Source of the DNA: Myxococcus xanthus | GTDB lineage: Bacteria > Myxococcota > Myxococcia > Myxococcales > Myxococcaceae | Assembly (NCBI RefSeq): GCF_006402735.1 | Contig: NZ_CP017174.1 | Span: 1,801,001-1,865,000 of the forward strand | DNA: 64,000 bases | Reading direction: 5' to 3' | In this document: positions 28,389 to 37,559 of the stretch, piece by piece | Numbering within the stretch: position 1 is the first letter of the stretch | How the letters are laid out: every line of letters begins with the position of its first letter | Made by a program: the position numbers and the translations under genes | Notes under the pieces: model-generated | The model's database searches: none | Seen by the model: only the letters and a program-made list of their open reading frames with translations | What the model was told of the DNA's origin: nothing

Positions 28389-29473
28389 AGGTTCGGGACC
28401 TGGCCCTCCAAGGGGCCCTGGCGGCAGCCGCGTTGCTCGCGGCGTTCGTCGTCTGGCAGCGTGAGCCCTCCGCGGGCCCGGGTGAAGTCACGGTGGTGGA
28501 TGTCCCGGCGCGCGCGCTGGACAGCATCCGCTACGAGGACGACTCCCGCTTCGTGGACGTGTTCCGCGATGCCAGTGGGCGGGACCGGCTCTGGGTGCGT
28601 CTGGGCTACAAGGCCTCCAGGGCGGCCTCCGGCGGTGCGAATGCGGGCGCCACCGACGCGGGCGTGGCCACCGCGGCGGTGGGCACGGACGCGGGTACCG
28701 GCGCCGCCGGGGGACAGCCGCCGGTGGCCGTGCGCGAGGAACCTCCCCCGCCGCGCGAGCTGCGCGCCAACGAGGTGGCGGACAAGCTGTTCTCCCGCTT
28801 CGCGCCCATGCGCGCCATGCGGGCGCTGGGTGAGCTGGACGCGAAGAAGCTGGAGGAGGTCGGCCTGGCCACGTCTCCGCGCAAGCTGACGCTGACGGTG
28901 GGCGGCAAGGCGCGTGTGTTCGCCCTGGCGTCGCCTCCGGGCGGATGGGGGACGCCGTACCTGCGCAGCGAGGAGGACGGCCGCGTGTACCTGCTGGGCC
29001 CGGCGATGCTGCCGGACCTGGAGAACGCGAACAGCCGTCTGGTGGACCGCCGGCTGCACACCTTCGACCTGGGAGACTTCGACGCGGTGACCATCAGCGC
29101 GGGTGGCGCCACCCGTGCCTTCCGGGCCACGGGCAAGGCGCCCGGCCCGGTGGTCCTCGCGCCGGAGGAAGCGCCGGAGCGGCCGGACGACTTCGCGCGC
29201 AACTGGCATGACCGCGTGTGGCGGATGATGCCGGTGGACCTGCTCGGCCGCGACGAGCCGCTCCCTGGGGGCGAGCCGCAGGAGGCCTTCCGCGTGGACT
29301 ACCTGCGCGCGGGGCGGGCCGTTGGCCACGTCATGGTGGCGAAGGGCGAGGGTGGCTTCTACGCCCGGACCGAGCACACCTCGGGCTGGGCCCGGCTCCA
29401 CGCCGGGATTGACGCGTTGGCGGAAGAGGCGGCGAGGGTGACGGCGCCCGTGTCCGCCGCTTCAGGGAAGTGA
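28385..29473 (+). CDS. DUF4340 domain protein of the Gld-like operon
   Basis: The 362-residue protein has one N-terminal membrane anchor (LALQGALAAAALLAAFVVW) and an outer domain of the DUF4340 type, the usual fourth gene of GldG-like ABC operons. A Gly/Ala/Thr-rich stretch (residues about 80-115) looks like a flexible linker. Tandem segments KKLEEVGLATSPRKLTLTVG and HTFDLGDFDAVTISAGG are typical of the repeated beta units of the family. It overlaps the GldG-like gene by ATGA and ends at a strong hairpin at 29479. A periplasmic accessory role in the transporter is inferred from context. Confidence 0.85.
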   Translation: MKVRDLALQGALAAAALLAAFVVWQREPSAGPGEVTVVDVPARALDSIRYEDDSRFVDVFRDASGRDRLWVRLGYKASRAASGGANAGATDAGVATAAVGTDAGTGAAGGQPPVAVREEPPPPRELRANEVADKLFSRFAPMRAMRALGELDAKKLEEVGLATSPRKLTLTVGGKARVFALASPPGGWGTPYLRSEEDGRVYLLGPAMLPDLENANSRLVDRRLHTFDLGDFDAVTISAGGATRAFRATGKAPGPVVLAPEEAPERPDDFARNWHDRVWRMMPVDLLGRDEPLPGGEPQEAFRVDYLRAGRAVGHVMVAKGEGGFYARTEHTSGWARLHAGIDALAEEAARVTAPVSAASGK

Positions 29474-29478
29474 CGCGC

Positions 29479-29500
29479 GGGGACCTGGACTCAGGTCCCC
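29479..29500. terminator. Bidirectional terminator hairpin
   Basis: GGGGACCT (29479-29486) and AGGTCCCC (29493-29500) form a perfect 8-bp stem with a 6-nt loop. It lies between the convergent ends of the Gld-like operon and the gas-vesicle-type operon and includes the GvpL/GvpF stop codon. No T-run follows on either strand. Confidence 0.6.
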
Positions 29501-30336
29501 ACCGCGCCCTCGTCACGCAGGCCCAGGTGCACGTCCACGAAGCTGTACGGCGCCCAGGGACCGGTGAAGCGGAACGAGTACGTGTCCGAGCGCGCGGCCA
29601 GGGAGCGGACCTTCTCCTCGAAGGACTCCAGCCGTGCCCGCTCGACGAGGAAGGCAGCGTTGAGCAGCATCCGCTCTCCTACGAGGGGAAGCTCGCGCGT
29701 GGCGGCGGCACGGGGGCGCAGGCCTTCCAGCAGTGCCCGCATGTCACGCCCGGCGCGGTCCTCGACGGCGGCCTCCAAGCGGCGCTCGTGCTCGGCCTCC
29801 GGCTCATCATCGCGCCGGTGAAGCTGGGCGTCTTCCAGCACCAACCGCTGGGCGAGGTGCTCGCGGTGCCAGAGCACCTTCAGGCCCAGCTCCACCTTGC
29901 CCTCCAGCGCGTCCAGCACGCCGGACAGTTCGCCATGGGCCGTGCGCAGGACAGCGCGTACCTGGGCCTCGGACGCCATGACGGTGCCGAAGGCCACGGG
30001 GAGCACGGTGTGCTCACGGAGCAGGGTTTCGGTGACGCGCTGGTGCCCGAGCAGGTTCGCCCGCGTCGGGTCCACCACGCGGCCGGGGGCCACGGACACC
30101 ATGGCGGCAAGGCCGGCCTCACTCACCGCGTACACCTGTGATGGAACGGCGCCCAAGCCGATACGCCCGACGTCCAGGGACGCGGTGGCACGGACGATGC
30201 CGTAGAGATACCGGAGCCCGTCGGGCGTCACCGTCTCCGCCGTGGGAGGCGAAGGCCGGGCGACCTGGGCCGTGCGGCTGTCGCCGTGAGCCGCCCCCTT
30301 CCGGGGCCGTGTCGTCCGGGACATGGTGCGCTTCAC
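29491..30336 (-). CDS. Gas vesicle protein GvpL/GvpF family
   Basis: The 281-residue protein is a clear GvpL/GvpF member: RYLYGIVRA near residue 42, a VYAVSEAGLAAMVS core, REHTVLPVAFGTVM near 108, GKVELGLKVLWH, then LLNAAFLVERARLESFEEKV and the C-terminal TGPWAPYSF typical of the family. In gas-vesicle clusters these are minor assembly or accessory proteins. The first 38 residues are a basic, low-complexity extension. The start is a GTG overlapping the response-regulator stop by 4 nt; an ATG 12 nt further on is possible. It is last in a four-gene leftward operon that starts with a GvpA-like gene and holds a two-component pair. No other gvp gene is in the window. Confidence 0.92.
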   Translation of the reverse strand: MKRTMSRTTRPRKGAAHGDSRTAQVARPSPPTAETVTPDGLRYLYGIVRATASLDVGRIGLGAVPSQVYAVSEAGLAAMVSVAPGRVVDPTRANLLGHQRVTETLLREHTVLPVAFGTVMASEAQVRAVLRTAHGELSGVLDALEGKVELGLKVLWHREHLAQRLVLEDAQLHRRDDEPEAEHERRLEAAVEDRAGRDMRALLEGLRPRAAATRELPLVGERMLLNAAFLVERARLESFEEKVRSLAARSDTYSFRFTGPWAPYSFVDVHLGLRDEGAVGT

Positions 30337-30743
30337 CTCGCCGATGCGCCTCCGTGGGTGGCGAGCACGCGGCGGACTTCATCCACCAGCGCGTCCGGCA
30401 GGCAGGGCTTGGTGACGAAGGAGTCGCAGCCCGCGCCCTTGGCTTCGTCGGACTGCCCCGTCATCGCATGGCCCGTGAGCGCCACTACGGGGATGGCGCG
30501 CGTGCGGTCGTCGCCCTTCAGCCGCCGTGTCGCCTCCCAGCCGTCCATGATGGGCAGCGACAGGTCCATGAGGATGATGTCGGGCCGCAGCTCGAAGGCC
30601 TTGTCCAGCGCCTCCTGGCCGTTCTTCGCCTCGGCGACGCGAAAGCCCGAGAACTCCAGGTACTCGGCGTACATCTCCCGGGCATCTTGATAGTCGTCTA
30701 CGACGAGCACGAGGGGCTTCGGGGTCTCAGATGGGTTCGTCAT
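30333..30743 (-). CDS. CheY-like single-domain response regulator
   Basis: The 136-residue protein is only a receiver domain: acidic pocket Asp16/Asp17, phospho-acceptor Asp60 in [10 protein letters not shown], Thr90 in VVALTGHA and Lys112 in FVTKPC. There is no output domain, so it acts by protein contact or as a phosphate relay. ATGA and GTGA overlaps join it to the histidine kinase upstream and to the GvpL/GvpF gene downstream. The kinase is the natural phosphodonor. Confidence 0.94.
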   Translation of the reverse strand: MTNPSETPKPLVLVVDDYQDAREMYAEYLEFSGFRVAEAKNGQEALDKAFELRPDIILMDLSLPIMDGWEATRRLKGDDRTRAIPVVALTGHAMTGQSDEAKGAGCDSFVTKPCLPDALVDEVRRVLATHGGASAR

Positions 30744-32845
30744 GCGCGCCTCGCGCGTCGGGGGAAGTGCAGGGTGAATGTCGAACCCTCGCCCTGGGTG
30801 CTCTGGAGGGTGACGCGTCCCCCCAGCATGGCCGCCAGGCGCCGGCAGATGGAGAGCCCCAGCCCGGTGCCTCCATAGGCCCGGGTCGGAGAGCTGTCCA
30901 CCTGCTGGAAGTCCTCGAAGATTTTTTCCTGGTTCGCTGGGTCGATGCCAATGCCCGTGTCCGTCACGGAGATGGTGAGCGTGGACGTAGCAGCCACGTA
31001 CTCTGCCTGCACCTGCACTGAACCTTCGTGCGTGAACTTCAACGCATTCGACAGGAGGTTGAGGACGATTTGTTTCACCTTCTGCCGGTCACTGTACACA
31101 GCCGGCACGCGCGGGCCGAGGTGGGCGCTCACCGTCAGCTTGCTGCGCGCGATGATGGGGTCCATCTCCGCCATCACCTCCTGGAGCAGCTCCGGGATGC
31201 CGAAGTCCGACAGGTTCAAGGGCATGCGGCCCGCTTCGATGCGGGTGATGTCCAGAATCTCGTTGATGACCTCCAGCAGGTGTCTGCCGTTGGAGTCGAT
31301 GCGCGTGAGGTTCCGTTTCTGCGCCGGGTTCAGTTCGCCGGACACGCCCTGCAGCAGCATGTTCGTGTAGCCAAGGATGGCGTTGAGCGGCGTGCGGAAC
31401 TCGTGGGACATGTTGGCCAGGAACTGGGACTTGGCCGCGCTGGCCTGCTCCACCTGGATGGCCTGCCGGCGCAGCATCTCGTTCTGTTCGGCCAGCTCCG
31501 CGGTGGCGGCCTGCACGCGCGCCTCCAGGTGGACGGAGCCTTCCTTCACCCGCTCCAACAGGCGCGCCTTCTCCAGCGCCTCGCTGCGGTCGTGGAAGAG
31601 GGTGACGATGCCCGTCAGCTCACCGGAGTCGCCCAGGACCTTGCTGGCCACGGCCTCCATGGGGAGCGTGGCGCCCGTGGCCGGGTCCAACAGCCCGAGC
31701 TGCCCGCGCCAGCGGGGCCGGCCCTCCGCGTCCAGCAGGTTGGCGAGGAACGACGAGAAGCTCGCGTTGTTGGAGCGCAGCCGCCGCAGCGCCGCCTCCC
31801 CACTGTCGGGGTGCGTGGCGAAGAGCTTCTCCGCCGGGCCGTTCATCATCACCATGCCGCCCGCCGGGTCGGACAGGATGAGGGGGTCCGGCACGGAGTC
31901 CAGCACGCGGTCCAGCCGGTGGCGCTCGCTGCGGGCCTCCCGCTCCGTGGCGCGCAGGCGCCGGTAGCTCTCCCCCAGCGCCTGGGTGGCGCGGCCCAGG
32001 TCCGTCACGTTGCGCAGCACGCTCACCAGGGCCTCGCGGCCATCCGGCTCGAGCACGGGCGTGCTGACGACCTCGAAGAGCAGGTCGATTCCCTCCACCG
32101 GGTCCACCAGCGGGACTTCCCGGCGGCGTACGGTGGATGTGTCACCGCTGGCGAAGCTGGCCAGCGCGGAGGAGAACACCTGCCGGTTGAGCTCCGTCGC
32201 CCGGCGGCGGCCTTCGCTCGCATCCGGCCCCGCCACCAGCAGCACCTCCGCGCGGGCGTTGGCGATGTGGGGCCGCCCCTCCAGGTCCGTCAGCAGCACG
32301 GGGTCCGCCACGGTGTCGATGATGCGACGGAGCAGCTCGCCGCCCGCCACCTCGCGGCGCTCCGTGGGCAGCATGGCGGCCAGCCGGGGGCCGACGTGCG
32401 CGCTCACCCAGGCGGCGTCCGGCGTCAGCGTGGGGCCGTCCGCGGACAGCAGCAGCAGGCCCGCAGCGGGCGCTCCGGGACGGCCCAGGGGCACCGCGAT
32501 GCACCCCACGGCCGGAAGTGGGGCCCAGGGGGTGGCGAAGAAGCGAGGTGCCCCCTGCGTCAGGGTCTCCGCCAGGGGATGGGAGGCCTCACCGGGCTGG
32601 AACGCCAGGGCGTCGCGCTGGGCCTCGGAGAGGTTGCGGGCCGCGAGGCAGACCCACCCTCCCGTGCCGCTGTCGCGCGCGAGGCAGGCGGCGACGTCCG
32701 ACGGCCGCTCGCGGGTGAGCCACGCCACCACGTGCCGCGCGCACAGACGTGGCTCGTCGCAGGCGAGCAGCTGCTCGGCCAGGGCGAGCCGTGCTTCGAC
32801 GTCTGGCTCGGGCGTTGGGGTGGGCAGTGCGGCGGGGGGGGCCAC
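30740..32845 (-). CDS. PAS-domain sensor histidine kinase
   Basis: The 701-residue kinase has no membrane segment, so it senses in the cytoplasm. Residues about 10-160 look like a GAF-type domain, followed by PAS segments at about 170 ([18 protein letters not shown]) and 310 ([17 protein letters not shown]), a third PAS-like region near 390, a coiled coil, then HisKA with His481 in [10 protein letters not shown] and a HATPase domain with N box [12 protein letters not shown]1 DTGIGIDP and G2 GTGLGLS. It starts with a GTG 4 nt after the stop of the GvpA-like gene and overlaps the receiver gene by ATGA. Some PAS domains bind flavin or haem; no such ligand can be read here. Confidence 0.93.
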   Translation of the reverse strand: MAPPAALPTPTPEPDVEARLALAEQLLACDEPRLCARHVVAWLTRERPSDVAACLARDSGTGGWVCLAARNLSEAQRDALAFQPGEASHPLAETLTQGAPRFFATPWAPLPAVGCIAVPLGRPGAPAAGLLLLSADGPTLTPDAAWVSAHVGPRLAAMLPTERREVAGGELLRRIIDTVADPVLLTDLEGRPHIANARAEVLLVAGPDASEGRRRATELNRQVFSSALASFASGDTSTVRRREVPLVDPVEGIDLLFEVVSTPVLEPDGREALVSVLRNVTDLGRATQALGESYRRLRATEREARSERHRLDRVLDSVPDPLILSDPAGGMVMMNGPAEKLFATHPDSGEAALRRLRSNNASFSSFLANLLDAEGRPRWRGQLGLLDPATGATLPMEAVASKVLGDSGELTGIVTLFHDRSEALEKARLLERVKEGSVHLEARVQAATAELAEQNEMLRRQAIQVEQASAAKSQFLANMSHEFRTPLNAILGYTNMLLQGVSGELNPAQKRNLTRIDSNGRHLLEVINEILDITRIEAGRMPLNLSDFGIPELLQEVMAEMDPIIARSKLTVSAHLGPRVPAVYSDRQKVKQIVLNLLSNALKFTHEGSVQVQAEYVAATSTLTISVTDTGIGIDPANQEKIFEDFQQVDSSPTRAYGGTGLGLSICRRLAAMLGGRVTLQSTQGEGSTFTLHFPRRARRA

Positions 32846-32849
32846 TGCG

Positions 32850-33041
32850 TCAGGCTCCGCGGGAATGAGGGGTGGGCGTTCGCACCTCCACGAACTTCAC
32901 CACGATGGTGCGTGTGGACGCGGGTGGCCAGTCCTGGAGCGCCTGCTTGTGGACGTTCGTGTCCCAGCGCAGACCCCGGCCCAGCACCCGGTCCAGGACG
33001 TCGACGAGGCTGGCGCTTCCAGCCAATCTTTCCACGGGCAT
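32850..33041 (-). CDS. Short GvpA/GvpJ-like gas vesicle structural protein
   Basis: The 63-residue protein begins [20 protein letters not shown], whose second part matches the N-terminal helix of the GvpA/GvpJ/GvpM family (consensus like SLADVLDRVLDKG), continuing [11 protein letters not shown] where GvpA has its first strand. The second half ([13 protein letters not shown]) has a beta-strand pattern but has lost the usual IEARVVVASV-type sequence. It is a little shorter than GvpA (about 70). It is the first gene of the operon, 4 nt before the kinase, with the GvpL/GvpF gene at the other end, which supports the family call. A longer frame reaches 33203 but the added part has no family resemblance. 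Whether it can polymerise is unknown. Confidence 0.65.
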   Translation of the reverse strand: MPVERLAGSASLVDVLDRVLGRGLRWDTNVHKQALQDWPPASTRTIVVKFVEVRTPTPHSRGA

Positions 33042-33128
33042 CGTCGAAGCTCCTCGGCTCCTGGGGCCGGGTTTTTGTAACGCGCGTCGGCGAGCCGCCC
33101 CAGAACAGGCTTGCCCGCACCGTGATTT

Positions 33129-33157
33129 GCGAACACGAGAGGGCCGGCAGTGTTCGC
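33129..33157. promoter_or_regulatory. 8-bp inverted repeat in divergent promoter region
   Basis: GCGAACAC (33129-33136) and GTGTTCGC (33150-33157) form a perfect dyad with a 13-bp spacer. It lies 88 bp from the GvpA-like start and 100 bp from the FAD-Rieske start, in the 215-bp divergent region, which otherwise holds no gene. A dimeric regulator could bind here; centre spacing of 21 bp (two helical turns) fits such a site. Confidence 0.5.
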
Positions 33158-33256
33158 TCGTGTACATCTGCAACGTCTCGAAGCTGGGTAGGCAGCCAGC
33201 CATGAGGTCCGCTCCCGTGGCTTATCGCTCCGGGGCGCCGTTCCTAGCCTTGGGCC

Positions 33257-34771
33257 ATGGACGACGAGCAGCGGGCGCACAGGTCGCTTTGGACGGTGAC
33301 GGCCCCCCCGCGCGACTTCCCGGCGCTGCCGGGTGACGTGACGGTGGACGTGGCCATCATCGGCGGGGGGATGGCCGGGCTGACCACGGCGTGGCTCCTG
33401 AAGCGCGCTGGCAAGCGCGTGGCGGTGCTGGACATGCACCGCATCCTGTCGGGGCAGACGGGCCAGACGACCGCGCACCTCACCGAGGTGCTCGACACGC
33501 CCTACGCCACGCTGCGGCGCGACTTCGGTGAGAAGGGGGCCCAGCTCGCGGCGTCCTCCAGCCGCGCGGCCATCGAGCAGATTGCCGCGCTGGTCGACGA
33601 GCTCGGCATCGACTGTGACTTCCAGCGCATGCCCATGTACCGCTACGCGGAGACGGAGCGCGAGCTGGCCGACCTGCACCACGAAGTCACCGCCGCGCGC
33701 GAGGCCGGCTTGCTGGCCACCTTCACCCACGACGTGCCCTTGCCGTATCCCGTGAAGGGCGCCCTGCGGGTGGAGGACCAGGCGCTCTTCCATCCTCGCA
33801 AGTACCTGCTGGCGCTGGCGGACCGGATTCCCGGCGATGGCAGCCACCTCTTCGAGAACACGCGGGTGACGGAGGTCCACGACGGCGCGCCCTGCCGCGT
33901 CGTCACCGACCGGGGCACCGTCACCGCCGCGGCCGTGGTGGAGGCCACCACCACGCCGCTCAACCGCGTGGCCATGCACACCAAGCTCTACCCCTACCGC
34001 ACCTACGCGGTGGCGGGGCCGCTCAACGGGCCGCTGGAGCCGGGCCAGTACTACGACAGCCAGGAGCCCTATCACTACATCCGCACGCAGCAGGTGAACG
34101 GGCGCACCTACGTCATCGTGGGCGGCGAGGACCACAAGGTCGGCACCGACGAGGACACCGCCCGGCGCTACGCCGCGCTGGAGGCCTACACGCTGCGGCG
34201 CTTCCCGGTGACGGACATCACCCACCGCTGGTCCGGCCAGGTCATCGAGCCCGCGGACGGGCTGGCGTACATCGGCCGCAACACGGCCAGCCGCCACGTG
34301 TACGTGGCCACCGGCTTCTCCGGCACGGGCATGACGTTCGGCACGCTGGCGGGGATGATTCTCTCCGACGCCATCCTCGACAGGCAGAACCCCTTCGCCG
34401 CGCTCTACTCGGCGACGCGGGTGAAGCCTCAGGCGGGCGCGAAGGACTTCCTCCAGGAGAACGCGGAGGTCGCCTTCCACTTCGTCGCGGACCGCCTGTC
34501 ACGGCCGGACGGGCACCGGCTGGCGGACGTGGCGCCCGGCGAGGGCAAGGTCCTGGAGGTCGCGGGACAGAAGGTCGCGGTGTACCGCGCGGAGGACGGC
34601 ACCACGCACGCGGTGTCCCCGGTGTGCACGCACCTGGGCTGCCACGTGCACTGGAACGGCGCGGAGCGCTCCTGGGACTGTCCCTGTCACGGGGGGCGCT
34701 TCAGTCCCACCGGCAAGGTGCTCAACGGCCCCGCCGTGAAGGACCTGCCGGCGAAGAAGCTGCTGACCTGA
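33257..34771 (+). CDS. FAD-dependent oxidoreductase with C-terminal Rieske domain
   Basis: The 504-residue protein fuses a DAO-type flavoprotein (VAIIGGGMAGLTTAWLLKRA, FAD site near 34; THRWSGQVIEPADGLAYIG and ATGFSGTGMTFGTLAG in the C-terminal half) to a Rieske [2Fe-2S] domain at about 410-504 with ligands Cys457, His459, Cys475 and His478 (CTHLGCH and CPCHG). The family is common in bacteria; the Rieske centre probably passes electrons to or from the flavin. Substrate unknown. It is divergent from the GvpA-like operon and followed after 57 nt by a hemerythrin gene, so the pair may form a redox-linked unit. Confidence 0.93.
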   Translation: MDDEQRAHRSLWTVTAPPRDFPALPGDVTVDVAIIGGGMAGLTTAWLLKRAGKRVAVLDMHRILSGQTGQTTAHLTEVLDTPYATLRRDFGEKGAQLAASSSRAAIEQIAALVDELGIDCDFQRMPMYRYAETERELADLHHEVTAAREAGLLATFTHDVPLPYPVKGALRVEDQALFHPRKYLLALADRIPGDGSHLFENTRVTEVHDGAPCRVVTDRGTVTAAAVVEATTTPLNRVAMHTKLYPYRTYAVAGPLNGPLEPGQYYDSQEPYHYIRTQQVNGRTYVIVGGEDHKVGTDEDTARRYAALEAYTLRRFPVTDITHRWSGQVIEPADGLAYIGRNTASRHVYVATGFSGTGMTFGTLAGMILSDAILDRQNPFAALYSATRVKPQAGAKDFLQENAEVAFHFVADRLSRPDGHRLADVAPGEGKVLEVAGQKVAVYRAEDGTTHAVSPVCTHLGCHVHWNGAERSWDCPCHGGRFSPTGKVLNGPAVKDLPAKKLLT

Positions 34772-34828
34772 GCCACACGTCTTCACACCTCAACACGACA
34801 CACATCATCCACACGGGAGAGGGCGCGC

Positions 34829-35317
34829 ATGGACGCTATCGAACTGTTGACGCAGCAGCACGACGAGGTGAAGAAGCTGTTCAAGAAATACGAGAAGCTC
34901 TCGGAGGGAGCGGAGGCGAAACGCCAGGAACTCTTCGAGATGATTTCCGACCGCTTGAGCGCGCACGCCTCCATCGAGGAGCAGTACTTCTATCCCGCGG
35001 CCAAGGCCCAGGACACGGAAGACCTGCTGCGCGAGGCCGCCGAGGAACACCTGTCCGCCAAGCGCCTCATCGCCGACCTGCTGGACCTGGAGCCGGCGGA
35101 CGAGGAGTTCGACGCGAAGATGCAGGTGCTCCAGGAACAGATTGAGCACCACGTCGAAGAGGAAGAGGGCGAGCTCTTCAAGAAGGTCCGCAAGCACATG
35201 TCCAAGGAGCAGCTCGTGGACCTGGGCGTCCAGATGCAGCAGGAGTTCGAGGAGCTCATGGAGGGCGAGCCTCGCACCCAGGTTCCCGCCGAGACGGAGC
35301 ACGCCGCGCCGATTTGA
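34829..35317 (+). CDS. Hemerythrin HHE domain protein
   Basis: The 162-residue all-helical protein carries diiron ligand candidates of the HHE family: His11 (QQHDEV), His46 and Glu50 (AHASIEEQYFYP), His74 (EEHLSAK), and His107/108 with Glu112 (EHHVEEEEGELF). Such proteins bind oxygen, NO or iron. The C-terminal 25 residues are variable. A GGGAGAGG site precedes the ATG after a CA-rich 57-bp gap from the FAD-Rieske gene, which likely shares its transcript. Confidence 0.92.
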   Translation: MDAIELLTQQHDEVKKLFKKYEKLSEGAEAKRQELFEMISDRLSAHASIEEQYFYPAAKAQDTEDLLREAAEEHLSAKRLIADLLDLEPADEEFDAKMQVLQEQIEHHVEEEEGELFKKVRKHMSKEQLVDLGVQMQQEFEELMEGEPRTQVPAETEHAAPI

Positions 35318-35387
35318 GCGGCGGCGGCTTGCCGCAAGAATCGGGTTGCGTGAAGGGGGCTGGGCGGCGGCATCATGGCTGCCGCCC

Positions 35388-36062
35388 ATGCCGCGTCCTC
35401 CTCCCGACGTCATTCGATACCCCAGTTACTACACGCCCTCGGTCCGCCGTGCCCTGTCGCGCGCGGACCCGACGCTGGGCGCATTGATGAAGCAGGTCGG
35501 TCCCTTCCGCCTCCAGGTGCGTCCGCTGCACAGCCCGTTCGGCGCGCTGGCGGAGTCCATCGTCTACCAGCAGCTCCACGGCAAGGCGGCCGCTACCATC
35601 TTCGGTCGCGTGTGCGAGCGCGTGGGCTCGGGACGGAAGTTCACGCCCCAGGCGCTGCTCGCGGTTCCGGACACGTCGCTGCGCGAAGCGGGCCTGTCCG
35701 CCAACAAGCTGGCCGCGCTCCAGGACCTGGCGCGCAAGACACTGGACGGCACCGTGCCGCCGCTGGCCAAGGTCCGGCGCATGGATGACGCCGAGCTCAT
35801 CGAGCACTTCACCCAGGTGCGCGGCATTGGCCAGTGGACGGTGGAGATGCTGCTCATGTTCCAGCTCGAGCGACCCGACGTGCTGCCCGTGGACGACTAC
35901 GGCGTGCGCAAGGGCTTCATGAAAGCCTATGGCCTGCCGGAGATGCCCAAGCCCAAGGCGCTGCTCGCTTACGGCGAGCGCTGGAGGCCCTGGCGCTCGG
36001 TGGCCAGCTGGTACATGTGGCGCTCGGCGGAGCTCCCCGACGCGCCGCCCGTGGAGGGCTGA
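35388..36062 (+). CDS. DNA-3-methyladenine glycosylase (AlkA-like, HhH-GPD)
   Basis: The 224-residue enzyme removes alkylated bases in base-excision repair. It has LAESIVYQQLHGKAAATIF, the helix-hairpin-helix VRGIGQWTVEML near 145, and the catalytic Asp in VLPVDDYGVRKG (169-170). It lacks the AlkA N-terminal domain, so it is the short form. The ATG at 35388 fits the family; the frame is open further upstream through the hemerythrin gene but is not coding there. It is probably separately expressed, since 70 nt separate it from that gene. Confidence 0.92.
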   Translation: MPRPPPDVIRYPSYYTPSVRRALSRADPTLGALMKQVGPFRLQVRPLHSPFGALAESIVYQQLHGKAAATIFGRVCERVGSGRKFTPQALLAVPDTSLREAGLSANKLAALQDLARKTLDGTVPPLAKVRRMDDAELIEHFTQVRGIGQWTVEMLLMFQLERPDVLPVDDYGVRKGFMKAYGLPEMPKPKALLAYGERWRPWRSVASWYMWRSAELPDAPPVEG

Positions 36063-36083
36063 CGGCGTTCCTGGGCTGTGGCC

Positions 36084-37349
36084 TCAGGCGGTGTTGAGCG
36101 CGGTGCTCGGGGCATGCCGCTGGCGCCGCATGGGCACCAGCAGCACCAGGAAGGCCACGGACAGGGCGATGCCCAGCAGGAAGACGGGCGCGTAGCCCAG
36201 GTTGAGCCCGTGTTTCGGGTCCGCGAGCCAGCCCGCGAGCGGGCCCGCGGGCGCCTTGCCCCAGACCTCCAGGCTGGCGAGCAGCGTGTAGTGCGTGGCG
36301 CCGATGCGGCGGTCCACGCGCGACATCATGAAGGCGAACATCACCGTGGTGAGGGCGCCGCCGAAGAACTCCTCGGCCATGGTGACGCCGATGACGCCCG
36401 CGTCGGTGACGCCTCCCGTGGCCAGCAGCCACCGTCCCACCAGGGGAATCACCCGCAGGGACGCGGTGAGCCCCACAGCGCCCAGCAGCGGCATGCGGGA
36501 GGCCAGCAGTCCTCCGGCCAGTGAGCCGGCAATGGACGCGCCCGTGCCCCACGTGCCCACCCACAGGCCAATCTGCGCGGCGGTGAAGCCCGCGTCGACG
36601 AGGAACGGCTTGAAGAGCACGTCGGACATGCTCTCGCCCAGCTTGTACGTGGTGATGAAGAGCAGCAGCCAGCCCGCGCCCGGCAGCAGGAGCGCCTTCT
36701 TGAGCCGCTGGAACAGCTCGCGCCAATCCGGCTCCTGCCGGGCGGTGGGCGTGGACGGCGTGGCATGCGCCTCGGGGGGAGACTCCCGGACGAAGAGCAT
36801 CACCGTGAAGACGGCCAGACACAGCAGCGCCATGGCGACGAAGAGGCCGGACCAGCCGATGCGCGCGCTGGCCCACACCAGGAGCCCGCCGCCCGTCAGC
36901 ATTCCCAGTTTGTAGCCCACCACCTGCGCGGTGTTGCCCAGGCCCAGCTCACTGGGGCGCAGGGTGTCCACGGCGAAGCCATCCACCGCGATGTCCTGCG
37001 TGGCGGCGAACAGGTTCATCAGGAAGACGAGCGCCAGCAGGGCGGGGAGCGCGTCCCGTGAAGCCGCGACCGCCGCCGCGGCGCAGCTGGCCGCGAGCCC
37101 CGCCTGCATCGGCAGAATCCACGACTTGCGCCGGCCGATGCGCGCCGAGCCATACCGGTCCACCAGGGGCGCCCAGAGCGCCTTGAGGGCCCAGGGCAAC
37201 CACAGCGCGCCGAGCAGTCCAATGGTGGTCAGCGAGACGCCCTGCGAGCGCAGGTACACCGGCAGGGCGGTGGCCTGGAAGCCGAAGGGCAGGCCCTGCA
37301 CGAAGTAGAGCATGCACAGCAGGGCGAGCCGGGACGACGGGAGTCTCAT
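36084..37349 (-). CDS. MFS transporter, AmpG-like muropeptide permease
   Basis: The 421-residue protein has twelve predicted membrane segments and AmpG signatures: YFVQGLPFGFQATALPVYLR at the start, LKALWAPLVDRYG, NLFAATQDIAVDGFAVD and ITTYKLGESMSDVLFKPF. AmpG permeases take up anhydro-muropeptides for cell-wall recycling, but the family also contains other transporters, so the substrate is provisional. The ATG at 37349 places the first helix at the usual position; an ATG 24 nt upstream is possible. It converges on the AlkA-like gene 21 nt away. Confidence 0.85.
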   Translation of the reverse strand: MRLPSSRLALLCMLYFVQGLPFGFQATALPVYLRSQGVSLTTIGLLGALWLPWALKALWAPLVDRYGSARIGRRKSWILPMQAGLAASCAAAAVAASRDALPALLALVFLMNLFAATQDIAVDGFAVDTLRPSELGLGNTAQVVGYKLGMLTGGGLLVWASARIGWSGLFVAMALLCLAVFTVMLFVRESPPEAHATPSTPTARQEPDWRELFQRLKKALLLPGAGWLLLFITTYKLGESMSDVLFKPFLVDAGFTAAQIGLWVGTWGTGASIAGSLAGGLLASRMPLLGAVGLTASLRVIPLVGRWLLATGGVTDAGVIGVTMAEEFFGGALTTVMFAFMMSRVDRRIGATHYTLLASLEVWGKAPAGPLAGWLADPKHGLNLGYAPVFLLGIALSVAFLVLLVPMRRQRHAPSTALNTA

Positions 37350-37559
37350 TGATACCCAGCATAGAGCCACCATGTCGGGAACGAGGAAGTGTCCGCTCGC
37401 CAGTCCGGATGTGGAGCCCTGTCCACGGCAGTGCAGAGGAGCCCTCCGTCTCATGGACGGGGAGGGGGCGGTCTCTAGGCTCATCCTCCCCACGGCCGGA
37501 ACCCGGCCTCATTTTGCGCCGGACGGCGGAGGCTGCCGAGGCGCGTGGAGCATGTGACC

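Noticed and set aside
32850-33203. Longer 117-residue version of the GvpA-like protein
   Set aside because: The extra N-terminal part is Cys/Arg/Ser-rich, lacks similarity to the family and would cover the intergenic dyad.
31028-33205. 725-codon rightward frame across the histidine kinase
   Set aside because: Antisense to the kinase, which has all catalytic motifs.
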